DNA of 64,000 nucleotides from contig JALGQZ010000013.1 of assembly GCA_023105745.1 (NCBI GenBank), positions 965,501 through 1,029,500 on the forward strand, written 5' to 3'. Below the pieces are notes generated by a model. That model saw nothing but the letters and a program-made list of their open reading frames with translations, did no database searches and was not told the origin of the DNA. Made by a program: the position numbers and the translations under genes. How positions within the stretch are numbered: the stretch's first letter is position 1; the number at the start of each line of letters is the position of its first letter. Below, one piece after another: positions 1 to 10,774 of the stretch. This stretch comes from Austropuccinia psidii. Taxonomy: Eukaryota > Basidiomycota > Pucciniomycetes > Pucciniales > Sphaerophragmiaceae.

Positions 1-1314
1 GATATCATTTACTAGATTTTGGAAAGAAGCAGGAGCATTTGTCAAACCAAATGGCATGACCAAGTACTCATAACTGCCATATTTGGTTCTAAAGGCAGTT
101 AAGTGCTCATCCCCCTCTTTGATTCTCAGAAGGTTATATGCACCACGCAAATCTATCTTGGAGAAGATAGTGGAACCGTTGAATACGGTAAGAAGCTGGT
201 TCATAGGAGGAACGGGATACCTTTTCTTCCTAGGGAGAGCATTGAGTTTGCAGTAGTCAACCCACAAATGAATACCTCCATCCTTTTTCTTGACGAAAAG
301 GACAGGTGCTCCTGTTGAAGAGGAGCTTGGTCTAATGAAACCTTTCTCTACATTCTCTGAAATGTAGGCCCGCAGTGTTTCTGACTCTTGATTTGATAAT
401 GAGTAGATAACACCAATTGGAGGTAGAAGACCCTCCAATTCAATATGGTGATCACAGGCGCGGTGTGGAGGAAGTTTCTCTGCTTTCACCTTGGAGAATA
501 CATCCAAATATTGGTGATAAGCAGGAGGAACAACCTTCAACACAGTTTCAATTTCTTCTGGCTCTTCCTCCTCATCCCACTGCTCCTCCAGGGATGCATG
601 AAAAGATAAGGGAGGAAGGTCCATATCCCCTTGGAAGAGATGAAGTGAAGATATGGCAACATCTTCTCCAACATCCTTTATCTCTTTGAAGACTTCATCT
701 CTTGATGGAAGTAATGACTGAGAGGGAATTATGGAAGGGATATGGACAGAAGAAGGAATGGAAGGTGTCTTAAGTTCACCAGCCAGAGCAACACTGTTGA
801 CAGCAGTGGCTAAGTAATTACTAGTAGAAGGAATAATACCACTAGAATCCTTATGATTAGAATCATAGGTGATCAATCCATTTTTCCAATCAATAATGGG
901 ATTGAAATGGTAAAGGAAATCATACCCCAATATCAGGTCTTCTCCCTTGGGTGAATCTATGATAAAGAAGTCCCATTCAAAGCTTGGGAAGGCAGGCAAG
1001 TCAACTACCCACTTGGTATAATGGGTGATGAACAAGGCAGGGGATTCATTAGAATGCAAAATGAAAAGGGGAATCTTTTCAGGGAGCTCTGACATAGTCA
1101 ATGAGTACTTGAGAACAAAATTCTTTGCAATAAAAGAGTTTGTAGCACCAGAATCAATGAGAATACTATAAAAAATATCAGAGACAGAAGAGAAAATAAG
1201 AAACTTTAAAGATTTCTTGGCACTAGTATTCAGAGTGCACAATTGTGCTCTTGAAGGAAATAAGTGAGAACCATTGAACACATCATGATCCCGACTCAGG
1301 CTTTTCCCTGCTTG
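1..1314 (-). CDS. pol: Family A Pol, N-terminal part (protease and start of reverse transcriptase), runs off the window
   Basis: This frame is open for 438 codons, from just after a TAG (1317-1315) to the edge. It has no stop and no convincing start of its own, so it probably continues gag by -1 frameshifting. In order it shows an aspartic protease motif LIDSGATNSFI near 1160, a flap-like segment DLILGYDFLYHFNPIIDW near 910, an acidic linker EEQWDEEEEPEE, and RT blocks. The RT blocks are AYISENVEKGFIRPSSSSTGAP, the first catalytic Asp in KIDLRGAYN, and VMPFGLTNAPASFQ at the edge. The YxDD box, RNase H and integrase would lie beyond the window. It aligns throughout with A2, where the same region carries stops. 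It may belong to a functional element. Confidence 0.88.
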
Positions 1315-2657
1315 CTAGGGAAGCCTCTTGATGATGACCCAGGCTTGTTCTGAGGTCTCTTGAAGCATTTTTCAATTGGGTGCTTGCCACCACAATAAGT
1401 ACACAACCCTGCTTGAATCCTCCTCTCCTTTTCAGAACTGATTAATTTATTGTCCTTATTGAGGAGAGCAGCATGGGGTTTGTCCTTTGAAGATTGAAAT
1501 TGCTTGCCCTTCTTATTCTTCTTCTGATGAGGCCTCTTTGGAAATGAGTTTTGAGGAGGCCTAGACTGATTGAATCCACTGACTGGAGGCTTCTTTTCTT
1601 GGTTGCCACCCTTTTTCTTTTGCCTCTCATGATATCTTGTGTCTAATTCTAAAGTGACATCCATAAGTTCTTGAAGAGTATCAAAATTTCCAGGGTGAGA
1701 AGCCAACTGATCCAATAATCTTGATGCCAATCCTCTTCTGTAAACATGGATATAAGCTCTTTCCCCCCAATCTCCAATTCTTGACATTAAGCTTCTGAAA
1801 TCTGCAATGTACAAGGATACATGACCACTTTCCTTCATCCTCAAATTGTCCAACTCCTGTTCAGCTTTCCTGACTGCATTGGGGTCACCAAACAGAGTGA
1901 ATAATTGAGATTCAAATAATGGCAAATTATTGAGGAGGTAGGAAGGGTCTTCATTGGAAATATTTGAGAGGTAAGCTTCAATCCATTTGCCAGCTCTACC
2001 AGTAAGAAAAGAAGTTGAGTACAAAACCTTCTTCCTGTCAGAGAAGAAGTTTGCTGGATCATTATGGAAAATTAGTTGACAGGATTGGATAAATCCTCTC
2101 AACTTATGAGCTTGAGTACCATCAAAAGAATCAGGTGCCTTCATGGATGGAGTCTTGAAAGCAGGGGCTTTGGAATTGTCCCTGGGGGCAACTGCTTGAG
2201 TGAGTTGTCCCATGAATTGAGTCATCTGCTCCATCATCTTGAGGAGACTTGGATCAGTTTGAGAGACAGGAGGTTGACTAGAAAGGGCTAGATTAGAACC
2301 CTGAGGCACCTCTGGAGCATTTGCCAAGGCATCTGCCACTTCAGTTTCCCCAGAATCTTCCTCTTCCACAGACTCTTCCCCCTCTTCATCTTCAACTTCC
2401 CCTAATCTTGCTCTTGCACCTTCAGACATGCCAGGGTAGCCACCCAAAAGTCCAGAAAAGGATCTTGATCTTCTAGATTTCATTCCACCTCTTCTTGAGG
2501 GTGCTTCTCCTTCCATTGGTGGTCCTCTGTCCAAGTTTGCACTCAGTTGATGAACTGATGGTGTGCGGTCAAGAGGAGCCCTTGCTGTAGGAGTGAGAAC
2601 AGCTGGAATTTTCTGGGATCTAGTATTCTTTGCTGGGGGGCTATACTGGACTGGCAT
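1296..2657 (-). CDS. gag: Family A Gag (capsid/nucleocapsid), 453 aa
   Basis: This is an intact ORF starting MPVQYSPPAKNTRSQ. Residues 1-60 are basic and Pro/Ser-rich, and residues about 80-115 are strongly acidic (EVEDEEGEESVEEE). A retrotransposon Gag/capsid domain follows at about 165-345 (DSFDGTQAHKLRGFIQSC, FLTGRAGKWIEAYL, DFRSLMSRIGDWGERAYIHVY). Next is a Lys-rich stretch (about 345-400). A single C-terminal zinc knuckle CTYCGGKHPIEKC has the spacing C-X2-C-X3-H-X4-C, one residue shorter than the usual C-X2-C-X4-H-X4-C. The protein should assemble the virus-like particle and bind element RNA. The ORF ends in TGA just after the slippery heptamer. The other copy, at 50020-51393, is broken. 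Confidence 0.92.
   Translation of the reverse strand: MPVQYSPPAKNTRSQKIPAVLTPTARAPLDRTPSVHQLSANLDRGPPMEGEAPSRRGGMKSRRSRSFSGLLGGYPGMSEGARARLGEVEDEEGEESVEEEDSGETEVADALANAPEVPQGSNLALSSQPPVSQTDPSLLKMMEQMTQFMGQLTQAVAPRDNSKAPAFKTPSMKAPDSFDGTQAHKLRGFIQSCQLIFHNDPANFFSDRKKVLYSTSFLTGRAGKWIEAYLSNISNEDPSYLLNNLPLFESQLFTLFGDPNAVRKAEQELDNLRMKESGHVSLYIADFRSLMSRIGDWGERAYIHVYRRGLASRLLDQLASHPGNFDTLQELMDVTLELDTRYHERQKKKGGNQEKKPPVSGFNQSRPPQNSFPKRPHQKKNKKGKQFQSSKDKPHAALLNKDNKLISSEKERRIQAGLCTYCGGKHPIEKCFKRPQNKPGSSSRGFPSKQGKA
1302..1308 (-). promoter_or_regulatory. Probable -1 ribosomal frameshift heptamer GGGAAAA at the gag-pol junction
   Basis: The gag codons read CAG GGA AAA GCC TGA. The heptamer G GGA AAA therefore sits in the X XXY YYZ phase required for -1 slippage, two codons before the gag stop. 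After slippage, GGG AAA AGC CTG leads directly into the protease frame. The pol frame is closed upstream by TAG at 1317-1315, so any frameshift must occur in the last ~17 nt of gag, where the heptamer is. The heptamer is conserved in A2 (51368-51374). I could not assess a downstream stimulatory RNA structure. Confidence 0.7.
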
Positions 2658-3363
2658 TATGAAAAGAATTGAAATAACTTGATGGTATTAAGAAGAATAA
2701 TCAGGCTTGGCCAAATCAATCACAATAAATCTTGATGAATCTTGAGGAATCAATTCAAATCTTGAGGAATCAAATTCAATCAACAGTCAAATAAATTCAA
2801 TCAATCAACAATGAATTCAAATCAAATATCAATAATCTTGAGGAAATAAATAATCAATCAATATTCAATCAATAATCAATCAATAAATGTCTTCAATATG
2901 AAATCAAGTCTTGAGGAATCAATCAATCAGTTAAAAATCTTCAGAAATCAATTCAATATCTTGATGAGTCAAATCAAATCAATAATCAAAATCAATTCTT
3001 GAGGATCAATCAATATCTTGAGAGTTCAAAGTCAATAAATCCAATAAATCCTGAATCAATAACCCAAAGAATCCCAATGAATAATCCAATCAATAATTCC
3101 TAGATGAAACCTGAATAAGAACACAGAAAAATTTGATTGATTAAAATAAAATGAAGTGATGAAATGGTCAGCAATGATTAAGAAAGGAAAAAGAATCAAT
3201 TTTCATAAGAATGAAATGAATGAGATGAAAATTGATGAGAGAGGAAAATTCATAGAAAATCATAAAAAATCATAAAATCATGAAAAGGTCATAATTGATG
3301 AATGAGAGGAAATGAATATAAATGAATGAAAAGAAAGAATCAAATATGAGTTAATTAATTTAA
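2658..3363 (-). other. A1 5' leader (untranslated), low-complexity repeats
   Basis: This is about 700 nt between the LTR and gag with no open frame. It is dominated by degenerate short repeats of TCAATCAAT and CTTGAGGAATCAAT type on the plus strand. The A2 leader (49304-50019) has the same character in the opposite orientation, so it belongs to the element and is not flanking DNA. It probably contains dimerisation or packaging signals, which I cannot locate. Confidence 0.7.
3349..3363 (-). promoter_or_regulatory. Candidate self-complementary primer-binding site of A1
   Basis: Immediately after the LTR the element strand reads TTAAATTAATTAACT, with no TGG that would match a tRNA 3' CCA. Fourteen nt of it are complementary to AGTTAATTAATTTA inside the same LTR (3725-3738). 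This is the arrangement expected for Tf1/sushi-type self-priming, in which the 5' end of the transcript folds back as primer. The sequence is AT-rich and partly palindromic, so the match is suggestive only. Confidence 0.4.
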
Positions 3364-4123
3364 TGTCACAGGGGCTCTTCGAAGTGAAGAGGGCCTGGCA
3401 CTCAGTAAACTGGGACTCACTTATGGAGGGCTCAAAGATAAGATAAGATGAGATACACTTAAGATTGTTAAAGATAAATTGCTAAAGAATGAATATAAGA
3501 AAAGCAGCAACAAAGGATAAGAGTAAAAGAATAGAAGAGCCAACCACAAACAAGTCCAAGTCCACTGTTTCAACCTGTCAGAATGGAAAGAGAAGGGTTA
3601 ATAAGGATATCGCCACCCAACTCATACTGTACAGGCAAAGAGAAAAATGCAAAGACTAACTTAAAATTAAATAATTATAATACCCAAAATAAGGATAAGA
3701 ATAATTATGAAATGATAAATAAACTAAATTAATTAACTGGGGAAAAGTCCCCAGGGGGGAGAAAGAGGGGCTGGTATATGTGAGAATCACCAGCCCTGAT
3801 CCAGAGGAAGAATTTTCATGAGAATAATTGATGATTGAATTGAGTCTGGCCAATACAGGTCCTGTACAGCTGTACAGAACCTGTAAAAGAGGTGTGGTGT
3901 ATTTGAGTGATCATACAGTTCCATACTGGTGTATTGAAACTGTATTGGGTGAATCCAACCTGTACAGGTATTGACAGGCTGTATTGATGTACCAAGCTGT
4001 ATGCATGTTTCAGAATGAAGATTGCTGAAACTGACTGCTGATGCAGATACTGGATTTTCTGATTTGAGGTGTTTGAGTGGGTGTATGAATGAATACCCTT
4101 ACCCCTGATGGATGGTTGTTACA
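3364..4123 (-). repeat. 5' LTR of A1 (760 bp)
   Basis: In element orientation it starts TGTAACAACC and ends GTGACA (TG..CA ends). It matches the A2 LTRs (48539-49303 and 57951-58715) along its length, including the direct word CTGTACAGG repeated near the 5' end and the C-rich run before AGTTAATTAATT. Its right edge interrupts the gag frame of element D. Confidence 0.92.
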
Positions 4124-5735
4124 TTACCATGGTATTGTCTCATTTTGTAACGCCATTTCTTTGCCGATTTGGTGAACAATGAGTGTAATATGGCACTTGG
4201 GTATTAATCTGGTATGTTGAAGTCTTCTTTAAACATATCAATTGTCTTCATAAGTTCCATATGATCATATTCCCCCTCACCACTGAAGGTTTGCCATTCC
4301 TCTAATCTTGGAATGTCTTTAAGATTGCAAGCAGTTTCCACATCTACATTATTCAAAATTGTATGATGTAAGTCATTATTCAAGTTTAGCACATTTCTGT
4401 CAAGAATTGGTGTGAAATTTCTTGGCGATTCATTTTTTGGTGATATATTGTTAATACTTGATTGAATATCTTCTTTCAATTCAAGTCTTGCTTTATCACT
4501 TTTTTCGAATTGTTCTTGGAAAAGAGATTCAACTGTCTAGTTTTAAAAGAAATACAATTGTCATCTGGTTGATTGAGTAAGGTAACCTTAGACTAAATTC
4601 TTGCACAAGTTTGCATCAAAGACAAAATACTGTCTTTATTAACATTTTCAAGGCCAATAATGGTCTTTTGTGACTCTTTCACTTGCAGTATCTCATTACC
4701 CAGCTTTTGTTGGATATACTCAGATGTTTTGAACTTTGTTATAATTTATTTATTACAAGTTTCCATTTGGTTTACAAGCTTTAGAAGGTCTACTTCTTTG
4801 GAAAAGATTGGTTCAATCTTTCCTCTTGCTTGTTTTTGAGTTCCATCAGAGTTCTTGCCATATTGAACACATTGTCCATGGCTGTCTTCTCTTTCTTGGA
4901 ATCCTGTGAATCTGTGGGTAAGGCTTGTTCCATTTGGGCTTTGCCTTCCCATTTGCCTTTTTATTGCCCTTCTGATTGGTATTTAAAGTTGGCTTGGGCT
5001 TTTTTGGAACTTGTTGAGGTAGAATTTTGCTTGTGGAGACTTGGGGAGCTTCCACTGGGCGGTTTTCCTGCCTTGGGCCAGCTTCTTATTCTGGTCCTCT
5101 CATAACATGCTTTGGTTTTTCAACAAAGCTTTTATCTGTTGGACTTGTCCCTTGTAAGACATGAGTGTCCAACTCTTCATAGGTTCCTCTGTCTTTTCTG
5201 GCCCCATGAACCTCTTCGCTTGAAGATATGAGTTCATGGTGCCTATCAAAAGACTTGGAAGAAGTTCCCACTTTTGCTGCTTTTCAGCCATAAAACAGTT
5301 CTTGTACTGAGACTGGTGTATCTCTATTGTTGCCTGTTGAAAGTGATTCAGTTCTAACAACAGCAATAGCAGTTATGTAAGCTTCTGGGCTCTCAATAAG
5401 AGTATCAAAGGTGCTGGATAACCTTTGGGAACTGGTGGAAGTTTTGGCATCCTCACTTTGTGCCTCTGCGCTGGGCTGACATTCTTTCTTTCAGATTTAT
5501 GACTTGAATTTCCTGGTCCAGATCCATTTGATTGGATGGAGTAGTTAGTTCCACTTCTAGTAGGAGTCATTTCATGTCAGTATAAAGCAATGAAGACATA
5601 GAAATGGATTGAATTCACCTGCTGGACCTTGAAAGAGTTATTTGGTACTTAAACCCCTTGGTGCTGGGCTAGTTTGAATTTCAATACTAGACTCTGAGGC
5701 TTCAGAGTCTGGAGAACTTTCTCTGGTGGATGACA
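4124..5735 (-). pseudogene. gag: Element D gag N-terminal half and overlapping ORF1 (decayed)
   Basis: The gag ATG is at 5570 (MTPTRSGTNYSIQSNG, compare C1 [15 protein letters not shown]). Its frame reappears at 4952-4746 (HGQCVQYGKNSDG) and at 4479-4204 ([23 protein letters not shown]). It ends in a stop just after FNIPD, and translated similarity to C1 capsid continues to 4124. The second frame, ORF1, starts after an acceptor (TCTCTAG|TG at 5738-5734) and is recognisable at 5735-5619, after 5556 (TPSNQMDLD), at 5366-5100 (SQYKNCFMAEKQQKWELLP) and at 5055-4846. Several frameshifts and stops break both frames. The shared homology to C1 in both frames shows that the overlap is old. Confidence 0.75.
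5557..5618 (-). other. Predicted intron 2 of element D, containing the gag ATG
   Basis: The donor is GCAG|GTGAAT at 5618, with a possible branch site TACTGAC about 45 nt downstream and acceptor ACTAG|AAG at 5557. The length is 62 nt. The gag ATG (5570-5568) lies inside it, 11 nt before the acceptor AG. The exon from 5735 to 5619 plus one upstream A gives phase 1, as in B1 and C1. It is predicted by comparison only. Confidence 0.5.
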
Positions 5736-6263
5736 CTAGAGAAAAAAAAATATAAGTTCTTTTATCAAACAATAAAAATAATGTATAAGCTCAACTTATT
5801 GGAAAAAGTTTTTTTGATGTAATTTATGGCAAATTATGTCATAAATAAAGATAAATGTCTAAGATTAAAGAAAAAAATGTCTTAGTAAATATTTTTGATT
5901 TTTAATTTTTTTTAATTGATTTTATATTTTCTTTAAAGAAATAATAATTATGCAATTACTAAGTTTTCAATCAAAATTTTATTATTATTCACTTTCTACT
6001 AGAATAACTCAAAGAATGACTTTCAAGTCTGTGATGTGAAAAAGCCACTAGTTAAACAAAAGAAATTCATTCCAAGTTACTCAATAGTATATTGCTTCAA
6101 ACAATATTTTTAAGAGAAAAATAAACTTTATTAATATTATAAAGATTATTTATAAGGGATAAGTCCCAAAAAAGCCAGGATTAGAGTAAATATTGCAATT
6201 TTACGTCAAAAAAAGTGAAATAAGGTCTAGAATACAATTTATGTCCCAAAGTTTGGTTCAAAT

Positions 6264-6281
6264 CACGGCCAGGCCCCCAAA
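6264..6281 (-). promoter_or_regulatory. Primer-binding site of element D
   Basis: TTTGGGGGCCTGGCCGTG on the element strand lies directly inside the 5' LTR. The same word occupies this position in B1, B2 and C1. The TGG start suits a tRNA 3' CCA, but I cannot name the tRNA. Confidence 0.7.
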
Positions 6282-8407
6282 TGTAAGGTTTCTATATTAA
6301 GCTCTTGATAATAGTAACAATATCCAGAGTTTTATGACTGTCCTAAGTAGAAAAGTATAATATAATAAGATATCATAGCCACACATTTAAATATGATTAC
6401 TAAAATAATTATATATATAAAAATAAATTCAATTCTTATTATATAAGATAATAAGCAGAAAAATATAATAATTATAATAAATTAGAATTATTCCATTATT
6501 TTTATAGTCACTGACAATTATAACAATAAGAAATGTAAAGCTCTTAATGAGACAGTTACATGTGGAAAATATGAATATTTGACCACTTAGGAATAATATA
6601 TCAATATTATTTGTAAAAGAATTATAACACACACTGTGCAGAAATAATTCTCATAGAAAAATTCTATATAAAAAAAAATAATAATAGATAAAAAAAGATA
6701 TAGAGTTTTAGTGAAAATTTCCTTATAATATTTATTTAATACAACAAGTCAAAAAACGACAGTTGTTTTATTAAATAATAATTATAAGCTAAAAACACCC
6801 CAAAAATCAATATTTCTAAAGATAAAAGACTTTTTCATAAGAAAAATTATGATTGAAAGGTTTTTGAGAGGAATTTGTGGATTTTGAATGATATTTTAAG
6901 GAAAATAATTTTAAAAAAGAAAATATATTATAAGTGATTACAAAAATAATCTAATTTCTATTATTTCAATTCTTTCATTTAAGGTTTATAAAGAAAAAAA
7001 TACTTAAATAATACTTTAATAATAAGATTGTATATATAATAAAGCTTTACCTGTTTAAATGTCTAATATGATTGGATTGATAATTGATGATGGAAAAAAA
7101 CAGCGATGAAGAGACTATTTTTATTTCTACAGAGAAGCTCTCATGAGTCATAATGGATGTAGAGGGCGTGCTCAGTTAAAAACTGAAAAACCATGCTTAA
7201 TAATAAGGTTCTTAACTTAAGGTAGCTTATTTTGAATTCCAATTTAAAGTGACCAGTGTTATTCTTAGCTCAATGTAACTTTAATCCTCAGTTAAGTTCA
7301 TTATTTTAAGTTTTAATATAAAATAAGCTTATTTATATTAACATTCATCATATGAAACACTTAAAAATAGAGTTTCAAGCAGAAATCACTTAAACTCAAT
7401 TGTTAATGAGTTTTTTAAGAAATATTAATTTTCTTTAAGTATAATTAAAAGAGTATATTTCCAGTCTAATTAGCCAGGAAATCTGTTTGTTAAATATAGA
7501 TAATAATAAATTTTAAGCCGTGTGAAACTTTCAAGCAAATCCATTGAGAATTGGATTTTCAATTAATTTTTGAAGTTATTAGTATTTTTCCACATAAAAT
7601 AGCAATACACACTAAACGTTAACTTTTGATAAGGTTTTAATGCTTGTAAGTTTAACGTTTTAAGCTTATTTAGGCTTTGACAGGTCTCAAAACTTTAATT
7701 TCAAGCCTGCATAGTGGGATTTACACTTTGGCAGCTTGAGATTCCTGTCCAAATTGTGTTAAAACCAGTTTAAACCTTAAGGTTGGATCAAACTCTAACC
7801 TGAAAGTTGAAATAAGGTTGAAAATTCTCCAATACAGCTGGAAAACCCTAATTGAATCCTTGCAGATCCAAAAAGTTGGGTACCCTAGCTCTGTTTGGTC
7901 TTTTGCCTTTGTCCCACCTTTTTGTGTGGATTTTGCCCTTCTATTTATTTAAAGCCATACTATGGCCTTAAACCCTTTTAAATTGAGCTCACACAGGACT
8001 TACATTCTGCATGGCAAATACTCAGCCAATTAAGTAAATACCTCAATTTGAACTAAAATTTTGGGACGTTTGCATAAACCTTATGCAACTTTCAATTTGA
8101 GCTTATTTAAGCTTAAATTTAACAATTTTCAAAAAATGTTAAAAAAGTTCCATTAGTAATGTGAGATTCTTAAATCTTCTAATAACATAAGAAATAAGCC
8201 TTTTGGGTATAACACCCTAATCATTTTTGGTGTAGAATCCAAAACTGACATAATATTTATAACTTTGTATATTCAAAAAAAGGTTTTATTTTTTATTATT
8301 AATTTTTACTTTAAATTCAATTGAAAATTCTGTTGAAGACTAAATCAACTCTATATAAAGTCATTTGTGGCCTTATGGGTATGTTATACATACCTCACAG
8401 GCTCACA
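6282..8407 (-). repeat. 5' LTR of element D (2126 bp)
   Basis: It starts TGTAAGGTTT and ends GGCTCACA on the plus strand, the same termini as C LTRs. The left side abuts the primer-binding site, and the right flank is GAAAT. It is very AT-rich and I see no coding potential; short reading frames in it look like chance. At about 2.1 kb it is unusually long for a fungal Ty3/gypsy LTR, in line with the 2.0 kb C LTRs. Confidence 0.85.
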
Positions 8408-9063
8408 GAAATTATCCTTGTGTTGAAACTTGACATTTTTTGTTTTCATTATTTTTGAATTATTAAGATTTGTTGAAATTTGTATATGGGAAAGTTTATT
8501 CTTCTTTTTCCTTTCTTTTTTACCTTTCTATAGTTGAAGGTGGTTGACTTTCTCAATAATAGTTTTGTAATCCTTCTGTGATTTTTAAAGTTGCTGCTCA
8601 AAAGATAAAAACCATTTGTTTTGCTGGTCCACAACATAGCAAAGATTATGTTCTGAAAGAGGTTTAGTATGATCAAAATTAGAAAACCTATTAAAACTCA
8701 TGATAAAAAAACTAGTTTGCATTATTAAAGGAAGGTGAAATTCTTTCAGAACCCCGTTTTGTCCACAACATAATGTTTTCATTTTTATGAGATGAAAGAT
8801 AAGAAATTAAGACAAAGGGTAGTGTGGAGAAAGGGTACTAACTGTAATTGATTTGATGTGCAATGTGAAAATAGAATGGCATGGAGCTGTTGACAAACAT
8901 TAATTGGGGGTGTACACTTCTGGAACTGATAACATCAATCCTCATCACAACAACTGCTTCAAAAAAAGGAAATTCAATCAGTAAATTTCAGCATAGGAAA
9001 GAAGCATAACAATACAAATATGGCTTTTTTAACATAAAATTATGAAATATGTAAAAAATCATA
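8408..9063. other. Unassigned spacer between element D and the tandem array
   Basis: This is AT-rich sequence without a supported gene. Two short overlapping minus-strand frames (8449-8676 and 8585-8782) show no recognisable domain and mutually conflicting frames. I see nothing else here. Confidence 0.5.
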
Positions 9064-9246
9064 TTAAGGCTCCAATTTGTTAGTGTATGAATTTAACCTA
9101 CAGGTTAGAAGCCTTAACACTAAAATTAGTCCTTGTATGACTTTAAACTACAGGGTAGCAAGCGTGAGTCAAAAATTAGTCATTTTATGATGTTAAACTA
9201 CCGGGTAGAAATATTAGGGCTAAAATTATTCTATGTATGAGTTTGA
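9064..9246. repeat. Tandem array, left segment (about 3-4 units of ~50 bp)
   Basis: The units share the core words CTAAAATTAGTCC and AACTACAGGGTAGCAACC with the main array at 17139. This segment is separated from it only by element B2, whose TSD (TTTGA) joins the two sides. Before that insertion it was part of one continuous array. Confidence 0.88.
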
Positions 9247-10750
9247 TGTCAGAGTGAGTCTATATAGTAGCTATAAAATGTAGTTACAAGCTAGTCTTAT
9301 GACTGTGACACGTCAAAAACAAATAAAATTAAATCTTCAGGTCCTACTGCAACGTGGTAACAGTGGTGATGAGTCTATTGAGGACCTGGGTTGCAACACT
9401 CTAATATCTTTGACTGTAAAGAGGTACTACAATAATTATGTTCTAATTATATCTTTAATAATAATTCTAAGGACACTACTGATTGATAACAGTTTTGTCA
9501 CGTAAGAATATGGGTAATAAGATAATAATGATGGGTTTTCAAGGAAAAAACCCTTCTTTTTATATCTTTCAAGACTTTCAAGAGTTATTAACTCTTCAAA
9601 CGTCAGAGGAGTCAAAGTTTTCACTCCAATGGTCAATCTGTGGCTCTGGATCATCAATACTGATGTCAATAGAGGCAGAATTGTGGTTTTGGGACCACAA
9701 ATGATCATTCTGGATCAATACAGGGTGAAAAAACTTTTCACCTGCCACGTCAGCACTTGGATGACTTTGTTCTGGTGTCTGTATGATAAATAATGATGAT
9801 TTTAGAGAGGTTATATCTTCATAAGTATATTATTTTAAGTATGAGAGCAATACTGTTTGATACAAGTTTGATACAGTCATGTATTGCTAGAAAAACCTTC
9901 CAATCAAGATATATCAGTCAGTTCTTAATATATCAAGAAACCAAGAGCACAGAATTGAAGGGCTTAATGAGCTCTTCAATTTGGTATGCTTCATGTTTAC
10001 CCTTCTTCAAAAAGAAAAATCTATAAGGGTTTTAAGTTTTTGGATGTAATTTTGTACATCAGTATGAGGCTTCAAAAACTTCCATACCAGATATCTTCTC
10101 CAATTTGGAAGATATCTGTATTCTGATGATACAGTCTTGTAGGGCTTGAGTAGCTCTACAGCTTGGTATATTACACTGTACAGTTGTATGAGTGTATGCC
10201 AAAGATACAGGGGTTTGTTTACCTTGTTGTTTTCAGAATATCTGTATTTTTGGTTGTTAAACCTCTGAACCAAGGTCCCTCAGTCAATTTAAGAGATACA
10301 GAGGTCTAAGGTGTCTCAAATTAAAGCTCTTGTTTAGATCTTTAATTTGGTTATACTTTTGTACAGTTTTGTACAAGCCCTCTTTGACTTTCAGGGGGGT
10401 CTTGGTTTTAAAATAAAGGTCATATGATATCTCCAGTTGTAGTGGTGTTACAGCAACATGGATGATACCATTGTGTAGCTCTCTATGTGAGCTTTAAGAA
10501 AAATACCATTTTGGTATAGGCTAACTTAAATATGCATAAGTTAGATGAGAGGTGAAAATAAGGGTTTTGACTAGTTTATTCTCCTCTAGGTTTCCTTATT
10601 CTGTTTGGATAAGGTTGGTGTTTTAATTTAAGAGGAGTTTTCCTCTTATTTATTACCTGTATTGACTATTTTTGTTCAATACTTTTCATACCATTATTTA
10701 TGGTATGTTGGATGTCATGCTAGTGCTCTGTTTTGAGTCACAGGCTGACA
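9247..10750 (-). repeat. 3' LTR of B2 (1504 bp)
   Basis: Starts TGTCAGAGTGAG and ends GGCTGACA on plus. It matches the right LTR along its length with scattered substitutions. A TATA-like ATATAAAAAG lies on the element strand near 9560, before AAGGG. Confidence 0.92.
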
Positions 10751-10752
10751 TA

Positions 10753-10761
10753 CCCTCCCTC
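10753..10761 (-). promoter_or_regulatory. Polypurine tract of B2
   Basis: GAGGGAGGG on the element strand, followed by TA and the 3' LTR. B1 has the identical word at 45037-45045. It would prime plus-strand DNA synthesis. Confidence 0.75.
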
Positions 10762-10774
10762 AAAAGAAGGCTCA

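Larger units (their letters stand above)
1..4123 (-). mobile_element. Element A1: Ty3/gypsy chromovirus, family A (truncated by window edge)
   Basis: The order on the minus strand is 5' LTR (4123-3364), leader, gag, then pol running off the left end of the window inside reverse transcriptase. The right LTR edge (TGTAAC..) abuts the gag reading frame of element D, so A1 was inserted into D. The flank after the LTR is TTACC (4124-4128). The partner copy of the target duplication and the 3' half lie outside the window. No stop or frameshift is visible in gag or in the visible part of pol, unlike the second copy A2. The remainder of pol cannot be judged. Confidence 0.9.
4124..8407 (-). mobile_element. 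Element D: 5' half of a Ty3/gypsy element related to family C, split by A1
   Basis: On the minus strand the order is a 2126 bp 5' LTR (8407-6282), primer-binding site, leader, ORF1 exon, and overlapping ORF1/gag frames. It is then cut at 4124 by the insertion of A1. The rest should lie left of A1, outside the window. LTR ends (TGTAAGG..GGCTCACA on plus) and protein similarity place it near family C, but the LTR sequences are clearly diverged from C. Confidence 0.82.

Noticed and set aside
8449..8782. Two short minus-strand ORFs between D and the array
   Set aside because: Overlapping, AT-rich and without recognisable content or supporting signals.
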